A DNA stretch of 25,237 nucleotides from Lachnoclostridium sp. UBA3262 (GTDB lineage Bacteria > Bacillota > Clostridia > Lachnospirales > Lachnospiraceae), in contig DEUM01000027.1 of assembly GCA_002362575.1 (NCBI GenBank), positions 72,415-97,651 on the forward strand. The letters are read 5' to 3'. The notes below the pieces were generated by a model that made no database searches, was not told the origin of the DNA, and saw only the letters and a program-made list of their open reading frames with translations. This document shows positions 15,668 to 22,630 of this stretch, in pieces. Within the stretch, counting starts at the first letter, position 1; every line of letters starts with the position of its first letter. A program made the translations under genes and the position numbers.

Positions 15668-17485
15668 CTATACGGTTGCCCCAATTTCCGCCATTTCAGC
15701 GGCTTCACGCTCTGCCTTTTCACGTTCATATTTCCGTCTCATATAGGTACGGTTCCAGGCACGTTTCTTGCGTCTGCGTTCTTCCTCTTTTCGTTGTTCT
15801 GGTGTCAACTCCGGCATGGGAACATCCAGCTTACCCACATATTTGAGGTAAATATCAATCTGCTGTATCCGTTCTCCGGTTGACTTATCGGCTTCATGCA
15901 CTACAATCTTGTCAACAAATTCATGAATCATTGGTGTGGTTAGTTCTGAAAAATCAGTATATTTCCTTACCAGTTCCATAAATTTATCAATCCTTGTATT
16001 ATCTTCTTCAAAATCAGAAATTTCCCTCTGTGTGTTTTGGATAGAGGTTTCCAAGTCAGCCTGTTCCTGCTCATAATCCGAAAGAAGCACTTCAAAGCGT
16101 TTATCTGTCAGTTTGCCGCTGACATTATCCTCATAAATCTTCTTTATGAGTTGGTTCAATTCATTGTTCCGCTTTTGTTCTCTGGAGAGTTTCTTCTGCA
16201 ACGCTTTTGCGGCATCCTCTCTCTGGATTTTCGATTCATTTCGCACTTTAGCGATAAATTCTTCCTCATGCTCTTTTACAAATCCGGCTGTTGCTTTCAG
16301 CGTTTCCAGAATCAAATCCCTGACCACATCGGTTCTGACGTGGTGCATGGAACAAGAATCAACAAATTTCCCTTTATTCAGGGAATAAGTAGAACAATGA
16401 TAATTATCCTGTGCATTGGTGTATTTGCCCGTAGGCTTACCGTCTTTGTCTTTTTTCTCATAACCTCCGGTTCTGTGGTTAAACATCTTTGCACCACAGT
16501 CCGCACAGAACATTAGTCCCGTCAGTGGATTGGGTTCGCCACGCTTGCTTGGCTTATGCTTTGTTTCACGGATTTTCTGGACAGTGTGCCAGGTATCTTC
16601 ATCCACAATCGGTTCCTGCGTGTTCTCAAAGAGAATCCAGTCCTCCGGGGCAACCCGTCTGGAATGTTTGTCTTTGTAGGAATCCTTGTGGGTACGGAAG
16701 TTGACGGTATGTCCCATGTATTCTGGCTTGCTGACGATATCGGAAATTGTGGTTGCTGTCCAAGTATATGGTCTGCTCATGTCACAACTACCCCGGCAAG
16801 TGCCAAGTCCCTGTTTTGCCAGATAATAAGAGGGGCGTTCCACTTTTTCCATTGTGAGGATTCGTGCTACCTGCATCGGTCCGTTGCCTTCCATGATAAG
16901 CTGGTAAATCCTCCTTACCACAGCAGCGGCTTCTTCGTCAATAATCCAGTGATCATTATCTTCCGGATCTTTCCTGTAGCCGTAAATGGCATTGGAAGTC
17001 AGGTGTTTTCCGTCCATTCCTTTTGCATGGAGTACGGATTTGATTTTGCGGCTGGTATCACGGACATACCACTCGTTCATAATATTTAAGAATGGGGCAA
17101 ATTCATTGCTGCTCTGCTGTGTGCTGTCAACCCCATTGGAGATGGCGATAAATCGGACACCTTTTTCACGGAATAATACTTCTGTATAGAATCCCACTTG
17201 CAGATAGTTACGCCCGATTCGGCTCATATCTTTTACGATAACACAGCCGATTTTACCATCCTCAATATCTGTCAGTAAGCGTTTCCAGTCAGGACGTTCA
17301 AAATTTGTCCCAGACCATCCGTCATCCGTATAATGCACCAAGTTGGAAAATCCCTGTTCTTTTGCATATTTTTCAAGCATTTTCTTCTGGTTCACAATGC
17401 TGTTGCTTTCCCCGGCTAATTCATCGTCACGGGAAAGCCTTTCATAGAGCGCCGTTATTTTTGTCTGTTCCGATTGCTTTTTCAT
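15668..17485 (-). CDS. Large serine recombinase (TnpX/TndX type)
   Basis: 605-aa site-specific recombinase expected to excise and insert the element through a circular form. The resolvase catalytic domain has Tyr14, Arg16 and the nucleophile Ser18 in YERLSRDD, with VIVKDMSRIGRNYL further on. A recombinase domain follows (about 160-290), then a zinc ribbon (CADCG and two later Cys), a coiled coil (about 410-500), a DUF4368-like C-terminal region (FVDKIVVHEADK), and a very basic Arg/Lys/Glu-rich tail. I chose the ATG at 17485, which has AAAGGAG upstream; the frame stays open to 17638, but that extension crosses the inverted repeat and terminator and is probably not translated. The gene lies at the left edge of the element, as is common for this group. 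Confidence 0.92.
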   Translation of the reverse strand: MKKQSEQTKITALYERLSRDDELAGESNSIVNQKKMLEKYAKEQGFSNLVHYTDDGWSGTNFERPDWKRLLTDIEDGKIGCVIVKDMSRIGRNYLQVGFYTEVLFREKGVRFIAISNGVDSTQQSSNEFAPFLNIMNEWYVRDTSRKIKSVLHAKGMDGKHLTSNAIYGYRKDPEDNDHWIIDEEAAAVVRRIYQLIMEGNGPMQVARILTMEKVERPSYYLAKQGLGTCRGSCDMSRPYTWTATTISDIVSKPEYMGHTVNFRTHKDSYKDKHSRRVAPEDWILFENTQEPIVDEDTWHTVQKIRETKHKPSKRGEPNPLTGLMFCADCGAKMFNHRTGGYEKKDKDGKPTGKYTNAQDNYHCSTYSLNKGKFVDSCSMHHVRTDVVRDLILETLKATAGFVKEHEEEFIAKVRNESKIQREDAAKALQKKLSREQKRNNELNQLIKKIYEDNVSGKLTDKRFEVLLSDYEQEQADLETSIQNTQREISDFEEDNTRIDKFMELVRKYTDFSELTTPMIHEFVDKIVVHEADKSTGERIQQIDIYLKYVGKLDVPMPELTPEQRKEEERRRKKRAWNRTYMRRKYEREKAEREAAEMAEIGATV

Positions 17486-17520
17486 AGAAAAGTCTCCTTT
17501 CCGCACCCGTCCGGTGCTTG

Positions 17521-17568
17521 CAATCGGCACATCTATATACTTAAATTTTACCACAGATATGCCGATTG
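17521..17568 (-). promoter_or_regulatory. Inverted repeat over the recombinase promoter region
   Basis: CAATCGGCACATCT (17521-17534) is repeated in inverted form at 17555-17568 with one mismatch, across 20 bp. A TAAAAT on the minus strand (17550-17545) lies between the arms, and the recombinase ATG is 36 nt downstream. This fits an operator or a leader hairpin controlling the recombinase. No convincing -35 box was found. Confidence 0.55.
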
Positions 17569-17587
17569 CGATACGCTTTTTTGCAAG

Positions 17588-17614
17588 AAAAAAGACAGAG
17601 CGTGCGGCTCTGCC
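17588..17614 (-). terminator. Intrinsic terminator after the cargo operon
   Basis: Read on the minus strand, GGCAGAGC and GCTCTGTC form a stem with a 5-nt loop (17614-17594), followed directly by six T (17593-17588). It should end transcripts coming from the Mrr-like gene and insulate the recombinase gene. Confidence 0.8.
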
Positions 17615-17627
17615 TAAAAGATATTTC

Positions 17628-17677
17628 TTGTCCTTCAATAATAGGAGATTTTGGGTGGGGTAATCGGAACTGTTTTT
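17628..17677. repeat. Left inverted repeat of the cargo block
   Basis: CTTGTC, AATAGGAGA and AATCGGAACTGTTTT occur in this order, with the last pointing into the cargo. The same three blocks occur in inverted orientation at 21501-21546, and the 13-nt spacing between the last two is identical although the spacer sequence differs. Confidence 0.75.
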
Positions 17678-17696
17678 GATTCAAACATCAAAATTT

Positions 17697-18596
17697 TTAT
17701 GCTACAGTCATTTTTAACATATTTTGGATTGTTTTAAAATTGTGCATTTGGATTTTGTAATTATATCTGTTTTCTATAATCCATCTTTCTGCACTGGGTG
17801 AAAGATATGAAGTAGTTGCAATAATACCGCCATTTACTTTATCTGTTTCAACTATACCTGTTAAACGTTGTACAACATCAAGACCAACTTTATTTTTTGC
17901 TTTATATCTCTTACATTCTACATAATATATCATATCGCCTAACACATCAGGTTTACGAAGGATAATATCTTTTCCACCATCTCTAGTTGTTTGTGTTAAT
18001 TCTACATTGTATCCTAATTTATTATAAAGCCTGGCCATAAATTCCTCAAACTCTCTTGGGGAAAGATTACGATAAATTTCTTCGGGATGTTCAGCCAAAT
18101 ATGCAAAAATCTTATCATTTGCTGGCAAGATAGTAATAGTTGGTGATTCAGCGGTAATTATTTTCTTCTCATCCGGCAAATATATTTCTGATATTATTTT
18201 TTCGGAAATTTGGTCAGCTTCTTCTTTTTCTTCTGCATCTCTGTCTTCGGGATGTACACCTAAAACAGTATATCCACTCAATAGAGGTTGTAATTTAGAT
18301 GTGAGGTTAGAAAAGGCTTGTTGTTGCTGTTGAAAGCTTGAGGACACATATGCCATAGTAGATAATGCTGCCTTCATAGCATCCGTATTTATTCTCTGTT
18401 GCCCCAAGTTTTGTGCAAAGGCATTGAGTGCTGCATACATTCCATTAGAATTTTCTGATATTTTTTGTATACTGGGAGATATGCTCAGTGCATTTTGAAT
18501 TGCGCTATTTCGTTCTTGTATGGCTCGTATTGCTGGCAGATTAATTGCATCTTGCAGCTTATTCATTGTTTCAATATATCTTGTAATATCATACAT
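17697..18596 (-). CDS. Mrr-like restriction endonuclease domain protein
   Basis: 299 aa. Residues about 165-299 form an Mrr-type nuclease domain of the PD-(D/E)xK fold: Glu183 in REFEEFMARL, Asp210 in RDGGKDII, Glu227 and Lys229 in VECKRY, and Gln243 in DVVQRL. All expected catalytic residues are present. Residues 1-110 are helical and rich in Gln, Ser and Ala, with no family that I recognise, followed by an acidic linker. Mrr-like enzymes usually cut modified or foreign DNA (type IV restriction), but the fold also occurs in other roles. The ATG is preceded by AAAGGAG. It is the last gene of a four-gene minus-strand block and is followed by a terminator. Confidence 0.85.
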   Translation of the reverse strand: MYDITRYIETMNKLQDAINLPAIRAIQERNSAIQNALSISPSIQKISENSNGMYAALNAFAQNLGQQRINTDAMKAALSTMAYVSSSFQQQQQAFSNLTSKLQPLLSGYTVLGVHPEDRDAEEKEEADQISEKIISEIYLPDEKKIITAESPTITILPANDKIFAYLAEHPEEIYRNLSPREFEEFMARLYNKLGYNVELTQTTRDGGKDIILRKPDVLGDMIYYVECKRYKAKNKVGLDVVQRLTGIVETDKVNGGIIATTSYLSPSAERWIIENRYNYKIQMHNFKTIQNMLKMTVA

Positions 18597-18651
18597 ATTT
18601 GCAAACTCCTTTTTATTCTTTGTTAATTTGCTATAAGGCTATATAAGGTAA

Positions 18652-19668
18652 TCATTTTTCCTTTTTTATCTGCTCTGTTTCCTCAATTAGCAGATCAACC
18701 TCATTTGCTTCCATCTTTTTTCTGTTTTCATCATAAAGCTCATATTGTCCGTAGGCATGTGCCTTTGCCTGCTGTGCGGAAATGCGACCAGCACCGGATA
18801 GCACTTCCCGTCCTGTCATATTCAGAAAATTATTAAGATAGGTTTCCCAATCTTTCATATACATGGGGATATGTCTGCGGGCCTGATCCTCTGCGAAATC
18901 CAGATACATAGTAACTACCCTGTTTAATTCCTGCATTTCATCTTCATCAAGATAATTTTTTGCAATATCCACATCTTTCTTGCGGACTTTTGCCCCCTCA
19001 AAGGCAGTTAATCCCATGTTATTTTTGGTTGCATCAGCTCTTTGCATAATAACTTCTGCAGCAGTGTGTCCATGTACCCCATAATGTATTTTGTTTTGTA
19101 CGGTTTTAAAGAATAACTTTGCCTCTTTATCATTACTAGAGTAATCAATGGATGTTTTGTATATATCACAAATCTTCTGATAAAATCTTTTTTCGGAAGC
19201 CCTGATTTCACGAATTCGTTCTAATAATTCGTCAAAATAGTCTTCTCCAAATTGTTTTGGGTTTTTGAGACGCTCGTCATCCATAGCGAATCCCTTGCGA
19301 GAGTATTCCTCTAATATATGGGAAGCCCAATTTCTAAAATGCATCCCAATATTGGAACGGACACGATAGCCAATAGCGAGAATCATTTTGAAATTGTAAT
19401 GCTTTTTCTTCCTTTTGATTTTTCTTTTTCCTTCTGTTTGAACTTGTAAGAATTCCTTACAAGTTGAAAATTCATCTAATTCCCCGTCTGCATAAATATT
19501 GCGGATATGCATGGTTATGTTTTGAGGGGTTGTATTATACAATTTGGCAAGGGCAGACTGATTCATCCAAATGTCATCATTTTGAAAAAAAACATCAATT
19601 CTGGTATCACCTTTTTCTGTTTGATAAATAAGGATATTCCCTAACTCCGTTATTTTATCATTCTCCAT
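18652..19668 (-). CDS. RhuM family protein
   Basis: 338-aa protein of the RhuM (virulence-protein-like) family, named from Salmonella SPI-3 but widespread on mobile elements; its biochemical role is not known. Recognisable parts are the N-terminal IWMNQSALAKLYNTTPQNITMHIRNI region, which looks like a winged-helix DNA-binding domain similar to KilA-N/Bro-type modules, then ILAIGYRVRSNIGMHFRNWA and the C-terminal HYGVHGHTAAEVIMQRADA and DFAEDQARR stretches. I chose the ATG at 19668 because AAAGGAGAA lies 9 nt upstream; the frame is open to 19767, but that part only overlaps the previous gene. It overlaps the zinc-finger gene by 11 nt, so the two are probably coupled. Confidence 0.88.
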   Translation of the reverse strand: MENDKITELGNILIYQTEKGDTRIDVFFQNDDIWMNQSALAKLYNTTPQNITMHIRNIYADGELDEFSTCKEFLQVQTEGKRKIKRKKKHYNFKMILAIGYRVRSNIGMHFRNWASHILEEYSRKGFAMDDERLKNPKQFGEDYFDELLERIREIRASEKRFYQKICDIYKTSIDYSSNDKEAKLFFKTVQNKIHYGVHGHTAAEVIMQRADATKNNMGLTAFEGAKVRKKDVDIAKNYLDEDEMQELNRVVTMYLDFAEDQARRHIPMYMKDWETYLNNFLNMTGREVLSGAGRISAQQAKAHAYGQYELYDENRKKMEANEVDLLIEETEQIKKEK

Positions 19669-20575
19669 CCGGCAAATTCTCCTTTCTGCTTTTTCCTCTG
19701 CTTTTATACACATTATACTGGTTTTTACATTGTCCGCTACAAAATACCGTGTTCGGTCTGGAAGCAAGGAACACCTTGCCGCAATGCTTGCAGACTTTCA
19801 GTGAAGATTTCTCATCTGCCAGCATAAAACTAAACATCATCTGTATTGCCAGTAACAGCGAATGGAAATCCCATACGATGGTAGGCCTTTCAAGCAATTC
19901 GATATGATACGTTGGCGCAATTCCACCAAATGTTGCCATACCCTGACGGTATAAATCTTTCTGCATATCGTCAAGTTTATCAAAATCCTGATAATACAGG
20001 AAACCGGACAGAAAGGTAAATGCCCAGTCGGTAAATTCTTTCAACAGCCATTCATATGGTTCGGCATATTCCCTCAGTAAACTCATGGTAACCGCTTGCG
20101 GTCTGTCACTCATGGTCATTACCAGTGCAGCCATTGTCGGCTCACTGACACTCCAAGTGGATTCCACGCCCCGCTTTACAAAATCAAGTTTGTCAAAAGG
20201 GAAAAAGTAAGACAGGTATTGTTCCGTTATCATGCTTTCCTCTTTGATGAAACGATTTTTGGGGAGGTATACCGCCTCATAAGTGATAAATTCCGGTGTG
20301 GTGGACAGTGCTGTCATAAAGCCGAGCAATCCATAAGAAGATACAAAATCCATGACCGCATTTTTCTTTATCTGCTCATCAGCATCCTGATTCATGCAGG
20401 TAACTCCTGTGTTGATTGCATGGAGTACCATTTCATCAGAATCCGTCAGGGGATTATACAGATTCGGTTTTGCATTTTCGGCAGGTGTAATATACAGCAC
20501 GCCCTTATCATTTTCCTTCCATTCATAGTTATCATACCGCACCCAATGGGAACTGGTTTTCTTAAAAAGGTTCAT
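19658..20575 (-). CDS. Zinc-finger protein of unknown function (DUF6076-like)
   Basis: 305-aa soluble protein of unknown function. Most of its length (1-260) is a mixed alpha/beta domain with aromatic-rich stretches and no motif I can name. The C-terminus has a CxxC ... CxxxC pair (CKHCGKVF and FCSGQCKNQYNVYKSR), a small zinc finger that ends in a basic tail, which suggests nucleic acid or protein binding. From memory this layout matches DUF6076 proteins of clostridial mobile elements, but I am not sure of the number. GAGGT precedes the ATG. It follows the sigma-like gene and overlaps the RhuM start. Confidence 0.7.
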   Translation of the reverse strand: MNLFKKTSSHWVRYDNYEWKENDKGVLYITPAENAKPNLYNPLTDSDEMVLHAINTGVTCMNQDADEQIKKNAVMDFVSSYGLLGFMTALSTTPEFITYEAVYLPKNRFIKEESMITEQYLSYFFPFDKLDFVKRGVESTWSVSEPTMAALVMTMSDRPQAVTMSLLREYAEPYEWLLKEFTDWAFTFLSGFLYYQDFDKLDDMQKDLYRQGMATFGGIAPTYHIELLERPTIVWDFHSLLLAIQMMFSFMLADEKSSLKVCKHCGKVFLASRPNTVFCSGQCKNQYNVYKSRGKSRKENLPDGE

Positions 20576-20661
20576 ATCAATACCTCACATGATTGTAATT
20601 GTAAATTGTTATAAATATATTACTATCGTAACAGACAAGTGGCATGCCGTCAATCGTTACT

Positions 20662-21447
20662 TTATTTTTTGTCTTGTTTTCTTTTTGTTGCATTAGATTC
20701 TGGAGGTTTTGTCTGCCTGTTATCAGCAAAAACGGAAGAATAATTCTCCAAAAACTCTTTTTCTCTTCTGCACAGGGGCTGCTGTGTCTCCTGCCGTTCG
20801 CACAAGATGGTATACAGTTCTTTCCGCAGCTTTTTCAGAATGGTATTTTTCACTTTGAGGATGTTGCGGTCAGTCTGGTTGCGGATGCGGGCAATCCGTT
20901 GATTGGAATATTGTCTGACAGCACTGTAATACAATACTTCTTTATGAACATCTTTTAACTCATGGATGGATTTTGCTATATCGAAATCTTCAACCAGTTC
21001 CTGCATTTCAAAGGGGCAGTCAAAAATGGTGTCCAGAAATTCGCCTTTTGTTATCTGTTTCCAGAACACAGACTGAATCGGTTCGGGGAGAATGACTTCT
21101 TCCGGTGCTGCGCCCCATTCCAGAGGAATATCAGAACGACCAATGACATGATAACGGTACCGCCTGTCTGCATTTGCTTCCAGCCTGTCCCACCAAGACT
21201 GTACGTTGCGGAAATCTTCTTCTGTCCGTGCGGAATCCTCCAATCGGGCAAGTGCTTCTTTCTGGGTATCTCTCCACAGTTTTTTCTTTGATGTTGGTAC
21301 AGCAGTTGTTTTTTCAATGAAAGAATTTTCCTCTTTTTCCTGCTCTATTTCCTGAATGGCGGTTCGTTCCTGTGCCAGTGCGTCCAAAAGTTCATTTTCA
21401 AAACCGTCATCTTCCATTTCTGAAAATGCTTCTTTTCCTTTTTGCAT
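20662..21447 (-). CDS. Sigma-70 region 4-like helix-turn-helix protein
   Basis: 261 aa, charged and helical. Residues about 165-225 read LKDVHKEVLYYSAVRQYSNQ followed by an RNQTDRNILKVKNTILKKL stretch, a pattern like the helix-turn-helix of sigma factor region 4 or related DNA-binding proteins. The first 60 residues are acidic and the C-terminal tail is Lys/Arg-rich. No region 2 is present, so it is unlikely to work as a full sigma factor and could be a regulator of the cargo operon. AAGGCGGTGA precedes the ATG. It is the first gene of the minus-strand block; its promoter region lies in or next to the right inverted repeat. Confidence 0.65.
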   Translation of the reverse strand: MQKGKEAFSEMEDDGFENELLDALAQERTAIQEIEQEKEENSFIEKTTAVPTSKKKLWRDTQKEALARLEDSARTEEDFRNVQSWWDRLEANADRRYRYHVIGRSDIPLEWGAAPEEVILPEPIQSVFWKQITKGEFLDTIFDCPFEMQELVEDFDIAKSIHELKDVHKEVLYYSAVRQYSNQRIARIRNQTDRNILKVKNTILKKLRKELYTILCERQETQQPLCRREKEFLENYSSVFADNRQTKPPESNATKRKQDKK

Positions 21448-21760
21448 TGTGGATTCACCGCCTTTTTATTTGTAAATTAAAATTTTTTTAAATATTTTTC
21501 AAAACAGTTCCGATTTGCCATGTCTATTTCTCCTATTAGTGACAAGGAGTAATTTCTTTTGCGAGAAACCAATTACCAAAAATCAGGAAGGGGAACTGGA
21601 ATATGGCATACTTAAAAATTGAAATTGGTATCTGTTGTTTTTGTCGCAGACCACCACCATATAGGTATTATACAAAACAAACGTTCTAATGACAATAAAA
21701 AGCGAAAAGAAATTTTTAATGATATATTTGTGCAAACCCATGCACAAGATGGGAGGTTTT
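21448..21760. other. Intergenic region with divergent promoters and the right inverted repeat
   Basis: This 313-bp AT-rich stretch has no convincing gene; an in-frame ATG at 21689 before tnpW lacks a ribosome binding site. On the minus strand a TTGAAA near the inner end of the inverted repeat, with a TAATTT about 17 bp on, could be a weak promoter for the cargo operon. On the plus strand I see no clear promoter for tnpW; a TATTAT near 21667 lacks a well-spaced -35 box. Confidence 0.5.
21501..21546. repeat. Right inverted repeat of the cargo block
   Basis: AAAACAGTTCCGATT (21501-21515) and TCTCCTATT (21529-21537), then GACAAG (21541-21546), are the reverse complement of the blocks at 17628-17677. 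Both repeats point inward, so they bracket about 3.9 kb with the four minus-strand genes. Confidence 0.75.
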
Positions 21761-21940
21761 ATGGGGGATAGCAGTAAAGCAATAAAGAATAACAGTTTTA
21801 CAAAACGAATCGGGGCGACTACCTATGTGGTCAATGTTCATTTTGCCGAAACAGATTCTGTTACAGCGGAGGATAGATTGTTACACCTTATCAGAAATGA
21901 TATTCGTGTAAACGGTCTGCTTGTAGTGGCAGAAGAATGA
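21761..21940 (+). CDS. tnpW: Transposon-encoded protein TnpW
   Basis: 59-aa protein matching the short TnpW family known from Tn4451-type elements. Conserved-looking residues are RIGATTYVVNVHF, the acidic ETDSVTAEDRLLHLI and a final short hydrophobic strand. The function of TnpW is not established. I chose the ATG at 21761, directly after GGGAGG; the longer frame starting at 21689 would add 24 residues without a ribosome binding site. The DUF3847-like gene follows after 54 nt, so both are probably expressed together ahead of the mobilization region. Confidence 0.82.
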   Translation: MGDSSKAIKNNSFTKRIGATTYVVNVHFAETDSVTAEDRLLHLIRNDIRVNGLLVVAEE

Positions 21941-21994
21941 TTTTAGTTTGTAATGTTTTTATTTTCGGCATGTGTCGGAGAAAGGACGATATTT

Positions 21995-22345
21995 ATGGCT
22001 AAACAAAGAAGAACACTGGACGAGCGAATCCAGAGTTGCACTACCAAAGAGGAAGAAATGTTAGAGAAACTGAAACAGTATCAGGCACAGCGGAAGCAGT
22101 TGGAAAAGCAGAAGAAGGCAGAGGAACGGAAAATTCGCACTCATCGGCTGATTCAGATTGGCGGTGCGGTGGAATCGGTGTTAGGCAGACCAGTTACGGA
22201 AGAAGATGTTCCCAAGCTGATTGCTTTTCTGAAAAAGCAGGAAAGCAACGGAAAATATTTTTCCAGAGCCATGCAGACAGAGCATATTCCTAATACAGCT
22301 AAAGATACAGACAGGGGAGACGATACTTTGTCACTCCCTTCGTAG
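21995..22345 (+). CDS. Small coiled-coil protein, DUF3847-like
   Basis: 116 aa, cytoplasmic. Residues about 10-50 form a basic coiled coil (EEEMLEKLKQYQAQRKQLEKQKKAEERK) followed by THRLIQIGGAVESVLGRPVT, which matches the DUF3847 family placed just before MobA/MobL relaxases in clostridial elements. By position it could be an accessory factor for oriT, but this is inferred. The start at 21995 has GGAGAAAGGA upstream; the frame opens at 21953 without such a site. The oriT begins right after the stop. Confidence 0.75.
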   Translation: MAKQRRTLDERIQSCTTKEEEMLEKLKQYQAQRKQLEKQKKAEERKIRTHRLIQIGGAVESVLGRPVTEEDVPKLIAFLKKQESNGKYFSRAMQTEHIPNTAKDTDRGDDTLSLPS

Positions 22346-22355
22346 GGAAACGGAG

Positions 22356-22410
22356 AAGGGCGCACTTATAGACAGTCAAAAACTGTCCATCCCACTCCGT
22401 GGGCGTGCGC
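22356..22410 (-). other. MOBQ-type origin of transfer (oriT)
   Basis: Read on the minus strand, ATAAGTGCGCCCTT (22369-22356) matches the nick region I know from pIP501-like MOBQ plasmids. Directly 5' of it on the same strand is an inverted repeat, GACAGT and ACTGTC (22387-22371), placed as MobA-type relaxases require. GCGCAC (22360-22365) can also pair with GTGCGC (22405-22410). With the nick on the minus strand, tnpW and the cargo would enter a recipient first and the relaxase gene last. The exact nick position was not determined. Confidence 0.85.
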
Positions 22411-22422
22411 TCTGGCGAGGCA

Positions 22423-22484
22423 AGTGTGTAAAGAAATTCTAAGACAGCAAAAAACGCTGACTAAGAATTTCTAAATTACACACT
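22423..22484. repeat. Long hairpin next to oriT
   Basis: AGTGTGTAA pairs with TTACACACT, AGAAATTCT with AGAATTTCT, and CAGC with GCTG, giving a 62-nt hairpin with few interruptions. It may be part of oriT, a relaxase recognition structure, or a transcript-end structure. Confidence 0.7.
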
Positions 22485-22485
22485 A

Positions 22486-22515
22486 GAAGAACGCAAAAAC
22501 AGCGTTCTTCTCTTT
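22486..22515 (+). terminator. Likely terminator upstream of the relaxase
   Basis: GAAGAACGC (22486-22494) and GCGTTCTTC (22502-22510) form a perfect 9-bp stem with an A-rich loop, followed by TCTTT. It would separate the tnpW/DUF3847 transcript from mobA. Confidence 0.6.
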
Positions 22516-22630
22516 AGCAGTCTTTCTATGGCAAATATTGATTCAGCCTTTGTCAGAATGTCAGTTTGATGTTTTGACAGGGGCATTTTGTTTATATGCA
22601 GTGATAACTTACGGAAGGGAGATGGTGCTT

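Noticed and set aside
16037..17089. Plus-strand open frames of 159 and 177 codons opposite the serine recombinase
   Set aside because: They lie antisense to a clearly conserved recombinase and have shadow-like composition.
17486..17638. N-terminal extension of 51 codons for the serine recombinase
   Set aside because: It would translate the terminator and the inverted repeat, while the ATG at 17485 has a strong ribosome binding site and puts the catalytic Ser at residue 18, as expected.
22538..22630. Longer relaxase start at 22538
   Set aside because: The family sequence begins with MAIYHCSVKII at 22631, which has its own GGAAGGGAG site.
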